Assembly (NCBI RefSeq): GCF_002127325.2
Contig: NC_035447.2
Span: forward strand, 28,951,249-29,015,248
Direction: 5' to 3'
DNA from: Helianthus annuus
Lineage: Eukaryota > Streptophyta > Magnoliopsida > Asterales > Asteraceae
Length of the DNA: 64,000 nucleotides
In this document: positions 34,235 to 45,600 of the stretch, one piece after another
Position numbering within the stretch: position 1 is the stretch's first letter
Layout of the letters: every line of letters begins with the position of its first letter
Notes under the pieces: model-generated
Databases searched by the model: none
Seen by the model: the letters and a program-made list of their open reading frames with translations, nothing else
Told to the model about the DNA's origin: nothing
Made by a program: the position numbers and the translations under genes

Positions 34235-37200
34235 ATGAGTTGTACAAGTCCTTGGGACTGGAGTATTGACTCACAATCTAGTCAAGAGCTAACCTCTGCT
34301 GCAGCTTGGGCAAAAAGCATGTTTCCACCGCCATCAATGAGTCCAAGTTAATGGGCTTTGGTATCCAATCAAAGTCAAAGCATTCAAAATCTTTTGATTA
34401 GTGAAAGCGAAACGGGCAGCAACAACCGTCCACCAAAATTGAACCATATGAACGACTTTCCATCATGGAAAAACCGCTTTCACACGTATGTTCAAGGACA
34501 AAGCACCGATCTTTGGACATGTTTCATCAATGCATTCAATGCTAATCTTGAGGTTGCAGCGTCCACTTCAGAAGGTTATGCTAACATGCTCGAAAATGAT
34601 AAGAAGGCTTATGAATTGGAGAAAAAGGCTTTTGCTACACTTACACAAGCACTCAACAAAGATATCTATCATCAGTTCTCCTACTGCAAGACCACGAAAA
34701 CATTATGGGATGCCTTATTTGCTAGAGGAGAAGGCAATGCAGCTACTCGAAAGTCTCGTCATGATTTGTTGAAGAAAGAGTTTGAATCGTTTCAGTTTTT
34801 GGAAAACGAAACTCTAAATGATATGACAACACGGTTCTATCATCTGATTAGTGAAATGTGTGCTTTTGGGGTTGTCTCTACTCAACAAGACATGGTGAAT
34901 AGGTTTGCTGACGCCTTACCTCCAAAGTGGAGTTCTTTTATTGAGTTGTTGAAGCATACTGGAACTCTAGACACGGTTAACATCTATGAGTTCATTCAGA
35001 AGCTGGAACATAAAAATGATGAAGAAATCAGGAAGGCAAAGCGAGCTCCCGCTCCTCAGAATACAGAAATGTACCTTCCAGGCTTCGATGTTTTGGCAAG
35101 ATCCGCTGCAGCTCAGCAACCTAAACTGCAAACTGCATTTGTGTCCAACACAAGTTCTCTTCCGTTTCCTCAATCAACTGCTGCTCCGGCTTTTGATCCG
35201 AGGTCTTACATTCCCGTCCCAACACAGCCACAAGTCCAACCACCACAACAACAACAGCAGGCTCATTATACAAACAATCCTCAATCTCAAAACCCTAACA
35301 CAATCTGAGTCGATAATTCAAACCTTTCACACATCAGCATTGAAGTTGCTAAGGAGCATATGGAAATTATCAATACAATGGTCAGTGCTTACTGTGGTTT
35401 GGTAGCAGGTCAGCTTGGAAACATCAACATGACCAATGAAGATTATCAACAGATCGACAAGGAAGAAATGGAGTTGATGGATATCAAATGGGCTTTTGCT
35501 AGTGCAGTGAGAAGGGCAAAAGATTTCATGGCTCGAACTGGAAGAACTTCGTTGGAAGGAAAGAAAGATACGAAGTATGGGTTTGACATTAATGCCGTAA
35601 CATGCTTCAATTGTGGTAATAAAGGGCACTTCAAACGTGAGTGCACTCGACCAACAAAACAAGGCAATCACAACCCTTTCAGAAACCAGACGAGTAATAC
35701 AAATGTGAATGCCCAACAAGAAAACCGTGAAAGGAGGATGGTGGCAGTTAATAACAATCAGGGCCAGCCTGGAACTTCTAATCCCAATCGGGCTTTGACT
35801 GTTCAAGCTGATGAGGGATGTGACTGGTCTGTGCAGTTTGGTGAAGGTGATCAGGGAAATGGAACAGCTTGTTATGCAAAGATCATCGAGCATGTTCATA
35901 AAGAAGAGGTCTCTGAAAGTGATGACAGTTCTGGTTATTCTGGAAGTTCTGATGAAGAAGGCTCTGTTTCTGGGGATAATCAACCAGAGTCTGATGTGAA
36001 GGAGGAAGCAGGTTCTAGTGTTGAGGATTTATTAAATGAAGCTGATGAACTTATTTGTCAGAAATCAATTCTGATCAAGAAGGCTGCTACTACATCCAGA
36101 GAAATGGAAAAGTTCTTTTCTGAAGACGGATCTTTTTCTTTTCAAACTGCTTTTATGACAAATGTGTCAGCCTCTTCGAGTCAGGTAAATTCTGAACCTC
36201 CTGCTCCTAGTGTTTGTGAATCATGTGCTGAAATAAAGCTTGAACTAGAAAAGCTTCATAGTCATAATCAAAATTTGGTTATGGAACTTTCCAAATGCAA
36301 AGAGGCAAATATGGCTTTAACTCGGAACGAAAAAGATTTTAAATCAGTAATAGAAACATTAAAGAAAAATGTGTCCGAAGTGAACAAAGTAGTTTACCAC
36401 AAGCAAGTAAGTATAAATGAATACATTAACATTGTGGAAGAAACTAAGAAGCAATTAGCCATTGCCCAATGCGAGCATGATGCGATCAAACAAAAATTGG
36501 AGAGTTATTCTAACTCCCAATTTGTGCTTGATCACATCATCGATGTTCAACAACCGAAGGGAAATCAGAAAGGCATAGGGTATAAGAAATGTCCGCCCCC
36601 TTTGATGAATAATTATACCAAGATGCCTGATGAGGAGGAAATGCCTCGGTATGAACCCAGTGTGCCTCTTGATGTTGAGGAATTTGCTACTGGCCTTGGG
36701 TTCAAACCAGACAATTCTTCAATCACATCCTCTAAGCAACAAGAAACTTCATCATCCATGAAGCAAAGTCCTCCAATTATAGAGGACTATGAGACATCGG
36801 ATGATGAACCAGAATTGGATGTAAGTGATCAGGATAAATCACTTAACAAGATGAAAGGAGTAGTTATTCCACGAGAGAATCACATTCTTTGTGATCCTGA
36901 TACTCCTGATGTCCCATCTGTTAAGAAACAAGTGATTGATTCTGTCAAAGTTGATAAGACATGTGTGTCTACTGTTAAAAGCAGTAATGTGTTGTATACA
37001 TTGGTTGGAGATGATAAAATCTACTCAGATCACGATTTCCCAATTAAAAATGTAAATCAATCTCTGATTGATAAAGTCTTTGAAGACAACACAAACAAAT
37101 TTTTGGGAAAAACACTTCCGGGAATTGTTGTAACACAATGTGATCCAATTCCTAAGGCTGAGATTAGAAAACAGTTTGGTAATAAAAAATCTTCAACCAC

Positions 37201-37954
37201 TCAACAACCTAGTGCTTCTAATGGTAAACAACCAGTCAAACGAGCTCAAAAGCATAAAGTCTCTCAGATGAAATCTGAAACAAAAGGAGCTCGATTTCAA
37301 AAGAAAGCAAAAAGTGTCAAATTCGTGGCATCCACAGGTACTGATAAGATTGAGACTTTTGAGAATAAATCAAACACAGATTTTGTACAACAGGTCACGA
37401 TCTTAAAACGTAACATTGATAACAATTACACTCAACTCACAAATGGGTGTGATGAAAAGGCTAGTACCTCAGGTTCCACGAGTTCGACATCTTGTGTTCA
37501 ATCAAGTTCTCCTAAGTTTGTTGAAAGGAGAACATGTTTTAAATGTGGAGTAATTGGGCACATCATCAAAAACTGCCTAAATGCTCCAAAGAATAAATTT
37601 GTTGAGAAAGCTCCACCTGAAACAGTTCATCCTCAACGTCGGTCAGTTTCACCTAAACACGATAAACGAACTGTAAAAGAACAAGAAACTAAACAACGAC
37701 GTAAGAACATGAAAACTGTTGAAAAAGCTTTGAAATCTGAAGTTAAAACAGTTCAAAGGGAACCAAGTGTGTCACAACCTGTAAAACCAGAATCTTCAAA
37801 AACTGGTAGGCAAAAACAAACTTGGTTACCTAAGGCGGGTGACAATTCAGGGGGAGCAGTTGTTCTTGAAAACCATCAAGAGATTGATATCACGTTTCGT
37901 GATGCTCAGGGACGACCCAAGACCACTAAGGCTTGGGTCCCCATCCTCAACTGA
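34235..37954 (+). pseudogene. gag of the outer SIRE-like element (two nonsense changes)
   Basis: ATG at 34235 (MSCTSPWDWS) opens a 1240-codon frame that is continuous except for TAA at 34349-34351 and TGA at 35306-35308. The equivalent codons in the copy at 59148-62810 are Gln and Arg, so both are C-to-T changes. Order: UBN2-like capsid domain (about 34340-35060), Gln/Pro linker, CCHC knuckle CFNCGNKGHFKREC (about 35603-35644), long acidic and coiled-coil region, YTLVGDDKIYSDHDFPIKNV (about 36997-37056), second CCHC CFKCGVIGHIIKNC (37535-37576), basic tail ending WVPILN. Gag of this size is typical of SIRE-like elements. Confidence 0.93.
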
Positions 37955-37967
37955 TGTTTTTAAATGA

Positions 37968-40570
37968 CATGTGCAGGGTGTTCTAGGAGGAACTATTAAT
38001 AGTCACTGGATTGTTGATAGTGGAGCATCCAGGCACATGACTGGCGACTTACGGCTCCTATATGACATGAGAAACATTAGAGGAGGGTATGTCGCATTTG
38101 CGGGAGAGAAAGGCGGATTCATCACTGGAGAAGGAAGTATCTCAAATGGTTTTGTGTGCTTCGATAAGATCAATTATGTTAAGCAAATTGATCATAATCT
38201 TCTCAGTGTGTCGCAAATCTGCGATAAAAAATTCTCCGTGCATTTTGATGATGCCGGCTGCTATGTGTTGAAACCTGGATTCAAAATTCCACAAGAATGG
38301 ATTCTCTTATCGGCTCCGAGAGTTAATGATCTTTATATTCTCGACATGAGCCAAGCGATTACAACATCTGCACAAGTCACTTGCTTTGTCTCGAAAGCCA
38401 CGGAAAAGGAGTCTATATCTTGGCACAGAAGAATGGGACACATTCACTTGAGAAAAATGAACCATTTGGTGAAAAATAATCTTGTGAATGGTGTGCCTGT
38501 GAGAAGTTTTCATTTACAAGATATCTGTGTCTCGTGCCAAAAAGGGAAGCAAACAAAGAAGTCTCACCCTTTGAAGAAAATCAACACTGTCAGCGTACCT
38601 CTCGAACGTCTTCATATGGATCTTTTTGGACCTATGAAGCACAAGACAACATTCGGAGATGCTTACTGTCTAGTTGTTACTGATGATTATTCTAGATTTT
38701 CTTGGGTATCCTTCATGGCACACAAGAGTGAAACTCCTGGCATCCTCAAGGATCTACTTACAATGTTGGAGAATCTCTATTCGTTGAAAGTGAAGAGGAT
38801 CCGAAGCGACAATGGAACCGAATTCAAGAATCAAGTTATGGATGAGTTTTGTACTTCTAAAGGCATTCTTCATGAGTACAGTTCTCGTTATACTCCACAA
38901 CAAAATGGTGTCGCGGAGAGGAAGAATCGGACGATTATCGAAACTGCAAGAACAATGTTAGTAGAGTCGGAACTCCCTATTCAATTCTGGGGGGAGGCTG
39001 TATCGGCTGCATGCTACACATTAAACAGAGTTCTTACAGTAAAGAGACATGGCAAAACTTGCTTCGAACTCCTTCAGAAAAGGAAACCGGATCTTTCTTA
39101 CCTAGAACCGTTTGGTGCTCCATGTACTATGATTGAGCCGGATGGAAAGTTTGGAGCGAAAGCTATCGAGGGTTTGTTCCTTGGATATGCTACTCCGAAT
39201 TTTCGTGTTTGGAATCTGGCTACCAAAAAGATTGAACTATGGAGTGAAGTGAGGGTTCAAAGGTACACGAGTCCTGTTAGGGCTCCGGGTGATCCGTGGA
39301 TGTTCGATTATGATGGACTATTTGACTCCTTCAATCTGCCAACCTTTGACGAAGAGTCAGCAGCGGCTAGGATGTTGTTGGAAAGTGACAACGCTGCTGT
39401 CTCGCCTTTGGTTAGACCTATTGTTGTTGACCCTCAAGCTTCTTCGTCTGTCAACAATATGGTTCAAAATGAGGTTTATGAAGATGCTGCTGATTATAAT
39501 GATTCTTCTGAAGATGATGAATATCATGATGCAGCTGAAGGATCTTCGGCTCCAGCTGCCCCTATTCAAGGTGCCTCTGTTGATACACCTCATATGCAGA
39601 ATGTAGACACTGCTGAAGGGAATGCATCCACTTCTACACACATTCCTGGTGTGGAGTTGGTTGTTGATCTTAATCTTAACAATTTGGGTATCAATGCACG
39701 TGTGTCAGAAAATCCTGAAATGAGGATTCATGATACCCACCCTCAGCAGAATATTATAGGAGATGTCCATCACGGTGTGCAGACGCGTAATCAGCTGAGA
39801 AACAACCGGAATGCTGGTTTGTATTCAGCTATAAGAGAATCTGGTCAACAAAATGACTGGTCCTTCGCGTGTTACGTGTCACAAGAAGAACCAAAATCGT
39901 GGAAAGAAGCGTTGAAAGACAATGCTTGGGTTGAAGCCATGCAGGAAGAATTGCAGCAATTTCAAAAGCTTGGTGTTTGGAAGCTTGTTGAAAGACCTGA
40001 GAATTACAAGAAAATTGGCACTCGATGGGTTTTCAAATGCAAGAAAGACGACCGTGGAGTGGTTATTCGGAACAAAGCACGTTTAGTCGTTCAAGGTTTT
40101 CGACAGATAGAAGGGATCGACTACAACGAAGTCTATGCACCTGTTGCACGTCTGGAAGCAATTCGGATCTTTCTGGCTTATGCCTCATTCAAAGGATTCA
40201 AGGTTTACCAGATGGACGTCAAAAGTGCATTCTTACATGGTGTGGTTGAAGAAGAGGTGTACGTCGAACAGCCCCCAGGTTTTGAAGATCCTATCCATCC
40301 CGATCGGGTTTGGTTGCTCAACAAAGCTCTCTATGGTCTTCATCAAGCACCGCGAGCTTGGTATGCAACCTTATCTACCTATCTGCTAGAGAACGGTTTT
40401 CGAAGAGGTCTTATCGATTGTACTCTCTTCATCAAAGAACAAGATGGAGATCTTCTTCTGGTACAGGTATATGTTGATGATATTATTTTTGGTTCTACTA
40501 ATGATGTCTTGTGTAGGAATTTCGAGCGCATTATGCAGGATAAATTCGAGATGAGTGCTATGGGGGAAAT
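37968..40570 (+). pseudogene. pol of the outer element, first part: protease, integrase, most of RT
   Basis: The frame opens after a TGA at 37965-37967 and has no ATG before the protease motif VDSGASRH. Domains: aspartic protease, GAG-preintegrase zinc region (WHRRMGH ... CVSC), integrase core with [14 protein letters not shown] and NGVAERKN, then RVT_2 reverse transcriptase with [11 protein letters not shown] and the YVDD box (about 40471-40482). It is open up to the nested LTR at 40571, which cuts it at the MGE codons, and resumes at 48134. Confidence 0.93.
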
Positions 40571-41202
40571 TGTTGGTGCACTTGTGTCTGTACTTTGTCT
40601 GTATTCGGTCTATATGTAAACGATGTCCGTGTCAGTTCTGTAAGTTGACCAAGTCAACCGTCCTCCTGGTTTGACTTGGTAAACAGTTAGATATATGATT
40701 GTTCTTGTTCTGGCTCGAAGGATGATCATCGAAGGATAAGTATTGATCCTTCGATGAACTCGAAAGATGAATCTTCGATGGATGGCTCGATAGATCATCC
40801 TTCGAGGTTCATGCAGATCCTTCGAAGACTTTGTAATCGATAGATGATCCTTCGACCATCTATCGGATCCTTCGGACATGACAACCTGGGCTGGGTATAT
40901 ATATACCCATGCAGTGTATGTGAGAAGACAGATGCACACAGACAGAAAGATAGAGTTCTTGAGAGCATTCTGTCCGAAACACACACACACATAGTGAGAG
41001 TTTGCAAGTTAGATTTGTAAACATTGTGCTTGTAACCGGAACCTTCATACGTATTAATACAGTGGTGTTAATCGGTGAACTCTTGTGTGTTTGTTTCTCT
41101 ACTTGCTTCATCCCGGTTTGCTTACTAGCTTGGATTCCGCACTCGCTAGTGGGTTTGTATAACAAGGTTTAGGTTCGTCATCCTCCTTGAAAGGGACCTA
41201 CA
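40571..41202 (+). repeat. 5' LTR of the inner element
   Basis: 632 bp, TGTTGGTGCAC to GGGACCTACA. The TATA box lies in the 18-bp perfect palindrome TGGGTATATATATACCCA (40892-40909). TCGAAGGAT / ATCCTTCGA words occupy 40715-40880. Confidence 0.95.
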
Positions 41203-41204
41203 AG

Positions 41205-41217
41205 TGGTATCAGAGCC
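41205..41217 (+). other. Primer binding site of the inner element
   Basis: TGGTATCAGAGCC after the LTR, as in the outer element. Confidence 0.92.
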
Positions 41218-41589
41218 GTGGCTCTTTACCTTGTTTAAAACCGGGTTTGTTCAAGTTCTTGGTGTGTTTGGACACTAGGTTTAGCACCCGTTTTGGTGGT
41301 TTTTTTCTTGCATCTTAAAACTGGAAAACGAGTTCTAAACCTTCGGGAGTGTTCTAGGTAGGGTTGGGTAACTTGAAAACTTGTTTTTAAGTGACTTTGA
41401 TTTTTCCGGCCAAGATTCCGGTTATCTCCGGTGACTGGACTTGTTGGATAAGATTTGCCTTTTTGGGAAATCTTGTTTGAAAGTCAAAAAGTTGGTAGAA
41501 AATCGTGTGCAGAACATCCCTTCTGCCGAAAGTTGGTACACCAACCTGTCACCTTTTTCACCAACCTGTCACCTTTTCAGTTGTGTCAG

Positions 41590-42000
41590 AGCTCTTCGAA
41601 AGGCATCCTTCGACTTCGAAAGATAATCTTTCGATCAAGGAGGCTCGACAGATACCCATCCTTCGAATATCCTTCGAAGCCTGTGTTCTATCTTTCGAGC
41701 CAAGGAATCTTGTCGTAGGATACATCTTTCGAGCTACTATTACTCATCGAAAGATAAGGATCCTTCGTGTTGGTGAATCTTTCGAGATCTGTGTTCGAAA
41801 TATAAGGAGAATCTTTCGAAATCATCTTTCGAAAGATAAGGATCCTTCGTGTGGTCAGTCTTTCGAAGTCAATCTTTCGAAGTTATTGTTCGAAACTCAA
41901 CAGTGATCGTTCGAACACTGTTGATCATTCGAACAAGTATTGATCTTTCGAACACTGTTGATCCTTCAAACAAATCTTGATCTTTCGAACAATTCTTGTC
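41590..42000 (+). promoter_or_regulatory. Leader array of TCGAARGAT words, inner element
   Basis: Well over ten TCGAAAGAT / ATCTTTCGA / ATCCTTCGA words lie between the primer site and gag, as in the outer element but with a different spacing, so the array has been rearranged since the two copies split. Confidence 0.75.
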
Positions 42001-42056
42001 TGTTTGAACTTAACAGTTTGTGGTTGTCTTGGGTTATCTATTAGTAATTGATCAAA

Positions 42057-44879
42057 ATGAGCTGTACAAGTCCTTGGGACTGGAGTATTGACTCACAATA
42101 TAGTCAAGAGCTAACCTCCGCTGCAGCTTGGGCAAAGAGTATGTTTCCACAGCCATCAATAAGTGCTAGTCAATGGGCATTGCTGTCGAATCAAAATCAA
42201 AACATACAGAATCTTGTGGTAGCGAGAGGAGAAGGATATGCAGCTACCAGAAAGACACATCATGATTTGTTGAAAAAGAAGTTTGAATCATTTCACTTCT
42301 TAGAGAATGAAACCCTAAATGATATAACTACTCGTTATTATCATTTGATGTGTGAGATGTATTCTGGTGGTGTTCTTATCTCTCAACAGAAAATGGTAGC
42401 ACGGTTTGCTGATGCTCTACCTCCAAAGTGGAGCCCATTCATAGAGTTTTTAAAGCATACGGGCGTTTTAGATGCTGTCAATGTTAATATCTATGAATTC
42501 ATTCAGAAGTTGGAGCAAAAGAACGAAGTGGAAATTCGAAAAGCCAAAAGGATTACACCTACTCAAAGCACAGAAGTGTATTTGCCTGGTTTTGGTCCTT
42601 CAGCTAGTTCTAGTTCTGTTCAGCAACCGAAGCTTCAAACGGCGTTTGAATCCAATACAAGCTCTTCTCCGTGTCCACAGTTCAATCAAACCCAAGTACA
42701 AGCCCAAGTTTCCACAACACAGCCTCAATTTGATCCAAGTGTCGATTGTGGTCCGGACATACAGTTAGGAAACGGTGATCAAACAAGAACTGCGTTCTAT
42801 GCTGAAATTGTCAAAAATGTCAATGATGATGAACCTTCGGGAAATGATGACAGTTCAGGATATAGTGGCAGCTCGGATGAAGAATCAGGTTTAAATGAAG
42901 AATCAGATTTAAACGAAAGAACTGATTCTGAAGCTGATAATTTGTCGGATGATGCCAAGGAGACAAAAGGTCAAAAATCCGACTTGATCAAGAAAGCTGA
43001 TGCTACATCGAGCGAAATGGAGAAGATTCTCACTGAAGATGGATCTTTCTCTTCTCAGACTGCCTTTGTGGATAATGTCACAGATTCTACAAGTCAGGTT
43101 CAAGCTAAAACTCCTAGCATATGTAGTGATTGTGCCGATATGAAACTTAAATGTGATGAATTGAAACGTGAATCTGAAACGGTTCATAGTCACAATCAAA
43201 GTTTGGTTATTGAACTGTCCAAGTGCAGAGAGGCAAACATGGTGTTAACTCAAAACGAAAAGGATTTTAAATCTGTAATTGAAACCCTAAAGAAAAGTGT
43301 TTCCGAATTGAACAAAGTTGTTTATCATAAACAAGTTAGTATTAACAATTATATTAATCTTGTTGAGGAAACCAAAAAGGAGTTAGCCATTGCCAAATGC
43401 GAGCATGATGCTGTCAAGCAAAAGTTGGAGAGTTATTCTAACTCCCAATTTGTGCTCGATCACATCATAGACGTTCAAAAACCAAAAGGTAATGTGAAAG
43501 GCGTAGGGTATAAGGCGTGTCCACCCGCTTTGAGACACAACTATACCAAAATGCTCGATGAAGAGGAAATGCCTCGGTATGAACCCAGTGTGCCTCTTGA
43601 TGTTGAGGAATTTGCTACTGGCCTAGGGTTCAAACCGGACAATTCATCGGAGGGCTCATCTGATAACAAAGAAAAGTCATCATGTGCTTCAAATCAAAGT
43701 CCTCCAACTATTGAGGAATGTGATTCTTCAGATGATGAATCAGATGTGAATGACCAGGATGAATCACTTGATGAGGCGAAAGGAGTAGAAATTCCAATTG
43801 AGAATCATATTCTTTGTGATCCTCCTACTCCTGTCGTGCAACCTGTTGCCAAGAAAGTGATAAATCCTGTCAAAGATGTCAAGAATGACAAAGAAAGTGT
43901 GTTTGCTGTTAAAAGCAATAATTTGTTGTACACTTTGGTCGGAGATGTTAAAATTTATTCAAACAATGATTTTCCAATTAAAAATGTCAATCCACCCTTG
44001 ATTGATAAAGTTTTTGAAGATAACACAAGCAAGTTTTTGGGAAAGACGATCCCTGGAGTTACTGTAACTCAATGTGATCCAATTCCAAAGGCTGAAATCA
44101 GAAAACAATTTGGAAATCAGAAATCACCGACAAAGCAACAACCAATTGCTTTTAAGGGTAAACAACAACAACGAGCTCCAAAGCCAAAGGCTAAGGTTGA
44201 ATCAAAAGGAGCTCGTTACAAGAAGAAAGCAAAAGATGTTAAATTTGTAGCATCAAGGGGTACGGACAAAATTGAGACTTTTGAAAACAAATCAAACACC
44301 GATTTTATACAACAAGTCAAGATTTTGAAACGAAATAGCGATAACAATTACACCCAACACACAAACGTGTGTGATGAAAGAGCAAGTACCTCAGGTTCTA
44401 CAGGTTCGACATCTGCTAGTCGAACAAATTCTCCTAAGTTTGTTGAAAGGAGAACTTGTTTCAAATGTGGGAAGTTTGGGCACATCATTAAAGACTGCAC
44501 AAACTCGCCCAAACCAAATTTTGTTGAAAGAACCCCCTCTGAACAAGGTCACTCACAACGTCGTCCTGTATCTCCAAAACATGATAAACGCACAATTAAA
44601 GAACAAGAAACAAAACAACGACGTAAAAATGTAAAGGTGATCGAAAAGGCTTTAAAACCGGAAACTGTTAAAAGGAAACCTAGCTTGTCACAACCTTTAA
44701 AACCAGAAATTGTACATAATACACAATCTGGTAAACAGAAACAAGCTTGGAGACCGAAAACAGGTGAAGGTTCAGGGGGAGGCGTTAAATTTCCAAATCA
44801 TCAAGAGGTTGAAATTACATTTCTTGATTCTCAGGGGCAACCCAAGTCTATGAAGGCTTGGGTCCCCCTCTCCAACTAA
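42057..44879 (+). CDS. gag of the inner element, open but internally deleted (940 aa)
   Basis: ATG at 42057 (MSCTSPWDWS, same context ATCAAAATGAG as the intact copy) opens 940 codons without a stop. Compared with the gag at 59148-62810 two in-frame blocks are missing. The first is the N-terminal half of the UBN2-like domain, with the frame going from SNQNQNIQNL directly to VVARGEGYAATRKTHHD. The second is the segment with the first CCHC knuckle. The acidic/coiled-coil middle, the YTLVGD block and one CCHC, CFKCGKFGHIIKDC (about 44458-44499), remain, and it ends WVPLSN. It may act as a partial structural protein or be kept by chance; function is not shown. Confidence 0.85.
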   Translation: MSCTSPWDWSIDSQYSQELTSAAAWAKSMFPQPSISASQWALLSNQNQNIQNLVVARGEGYAATRKTHHDLLKKKFESFHFLENETLNDITTRYYHLMCEMYSGGVLISQQKMVARFADALPPKWSPFIEFLKHTGVLDAVNVNIYEFIQKLEQKNEVEIRKAKRITPTQSTEVYLPGFGPSASSSSVQQPKLQTAFESNTSSSPCPQFNQTQVQAQVSTTQPQFDPSVDCGPDIQLGNGDQTRTAFYAEIVKNVNDDEPSGNDDSSGYSGSSDEESGLNEESDLNERTDSEADNLSDDAKETKGQKSDLIKKADATSSEMEKILTEDGSFSSQTAFVDNVTDSTSQVQAKTPSICSDCADMKLKCDELKRESETVHSHNQSLVIELSKCREANMVLTQNEKDFKSVIETLKKSVSELNKVVYHKQVSINNYINLVEETKKELAIAKCEHDAVKQKLESYSNSQFVLDHIIDVQKPKGNVKGVGYKACPPALRHNYTKMLDEEEMPRYEPSVPLDVEEFATGLGFKPDNSSEGSSDNKEKSSCASNQSPPTIEECDSSDDESDVNDQDESLDEAKGVEIPIENHILCDPPTPVVQPVAKKVINPVKDVKNDKESVFAVKSNNLLYTLVGDVKIYSNNDFPIKNVNPPLIDKVFEDNTSKFLGKTIPGVTVTQCDPIPKAEIRKQFGNQKSPTKQQPIAFKGKQQQRAPKPKAKVESKGARYKKKAKDVKFVASRGTDKIETFENKSNTDFIQQVKILKRNSDNNYTQHTNVCDERASTSGSTGSTSASRTNSPKFVERRTCFKCGKFGHIIKDCTNSPKPNFVERTPSEQGHSQRRPVSPKHDKRTIKEQETKQRRKNVKVIEKALKPETVKRKPSLSQPLKPEIVHNTQSGKQKQAWRPKTGEGSGGGVKFPNHQEVEITFLDSQGQPKSMKAWVPLSN

Positions 44880-45600
44880 TCTCTGAGTGAGTGTGCAGGA
44901 AGTTCCAGGAGGAACTATCGATAGTCATAGGATTGTTGATAGTGGAATGTCCTTGCACAAGATAGGCGACAGAAGAAATTGTTGCCATTGATGGAGAGGA
45001 AAAGAAAAGAAGAAATATATGATAAAAGAAATTGGAAATTGGAAAATTCGACCAAATGAAGCATATGCCAAAATTTGGTCATTATGGTTTTTCATCGGGT
45101 CCTCAGGAAAGAATACAATGAAATGTGTGCAGAAGCCTAGGGATAGATTGAACATCCGCACACCATTTCTGAAAGAGAAAGACAGAGACCTTCGCTGGTG
45201 TAATTGAAGACCAGCTGGACCTGGAGGTTTATGATCTTGTTGCTGTCAAGAGATTATTCAGTAGCTACAAAATCGACATTGAAGTCCACACCGGGTGGAT
45301 ATCCAGTTTGGGAGAATGCTCAGATTCCTTGCAATGCACGAAATAGTTGCAGGATACGGTTTTTAAAATTTCTAATCTCTCCTATACTTGTTGATTTTTA
45401 AGCTGCTTTATGAATTATTATCATCTCATACAGCACTCTTTGGCCTGACACGTTGATCTCAAATATCACCTCACACGTGATTGTTTCTTTGTGAAACTCG
45501 TCAATGTTGTCATGGTCCGCACCGCTTACCGACATGCCAACTGATTTCTCCAAAATTCAATTAAATCTTTCCTGATTAAAATTAATTTTGGTAAACGGCA
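44880..45600 (+). pseudogene. pol remnant of the inner element
   Basis: After GTGCAG (44893-44898) the frame gives GGTIDSHRIVDSGMSLHKIGD, a protease start with GMS in place of GAS and HKIGD in place of HMTGD, then frames break. Aligned scraps of reverse transcriptase (near 45050-45110), RNase H (about 45205-45320) and the pol tail (about 45470-45610) follow without integrase. The deletions overlap those of the element at 19643-27045 and go further: the YAPAARL...VEQ piece is also lost here. Confidence 0.8.

Noticed and set aside
34986..35405. Second-frame protein of 139 codons over gag
   Set aside because: It overlaps the better supported gag frame with capsid motifs, and is a composition-driven shadow.
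40610..41165. Three minus-strand frames of 70-126 codons inside the LTR (also at 47536-48091)
   Set aside because: They lie in LTR sequence full of inverted words. Their presence in both LTR copies is due to LTR duplication, not to coding constraint.
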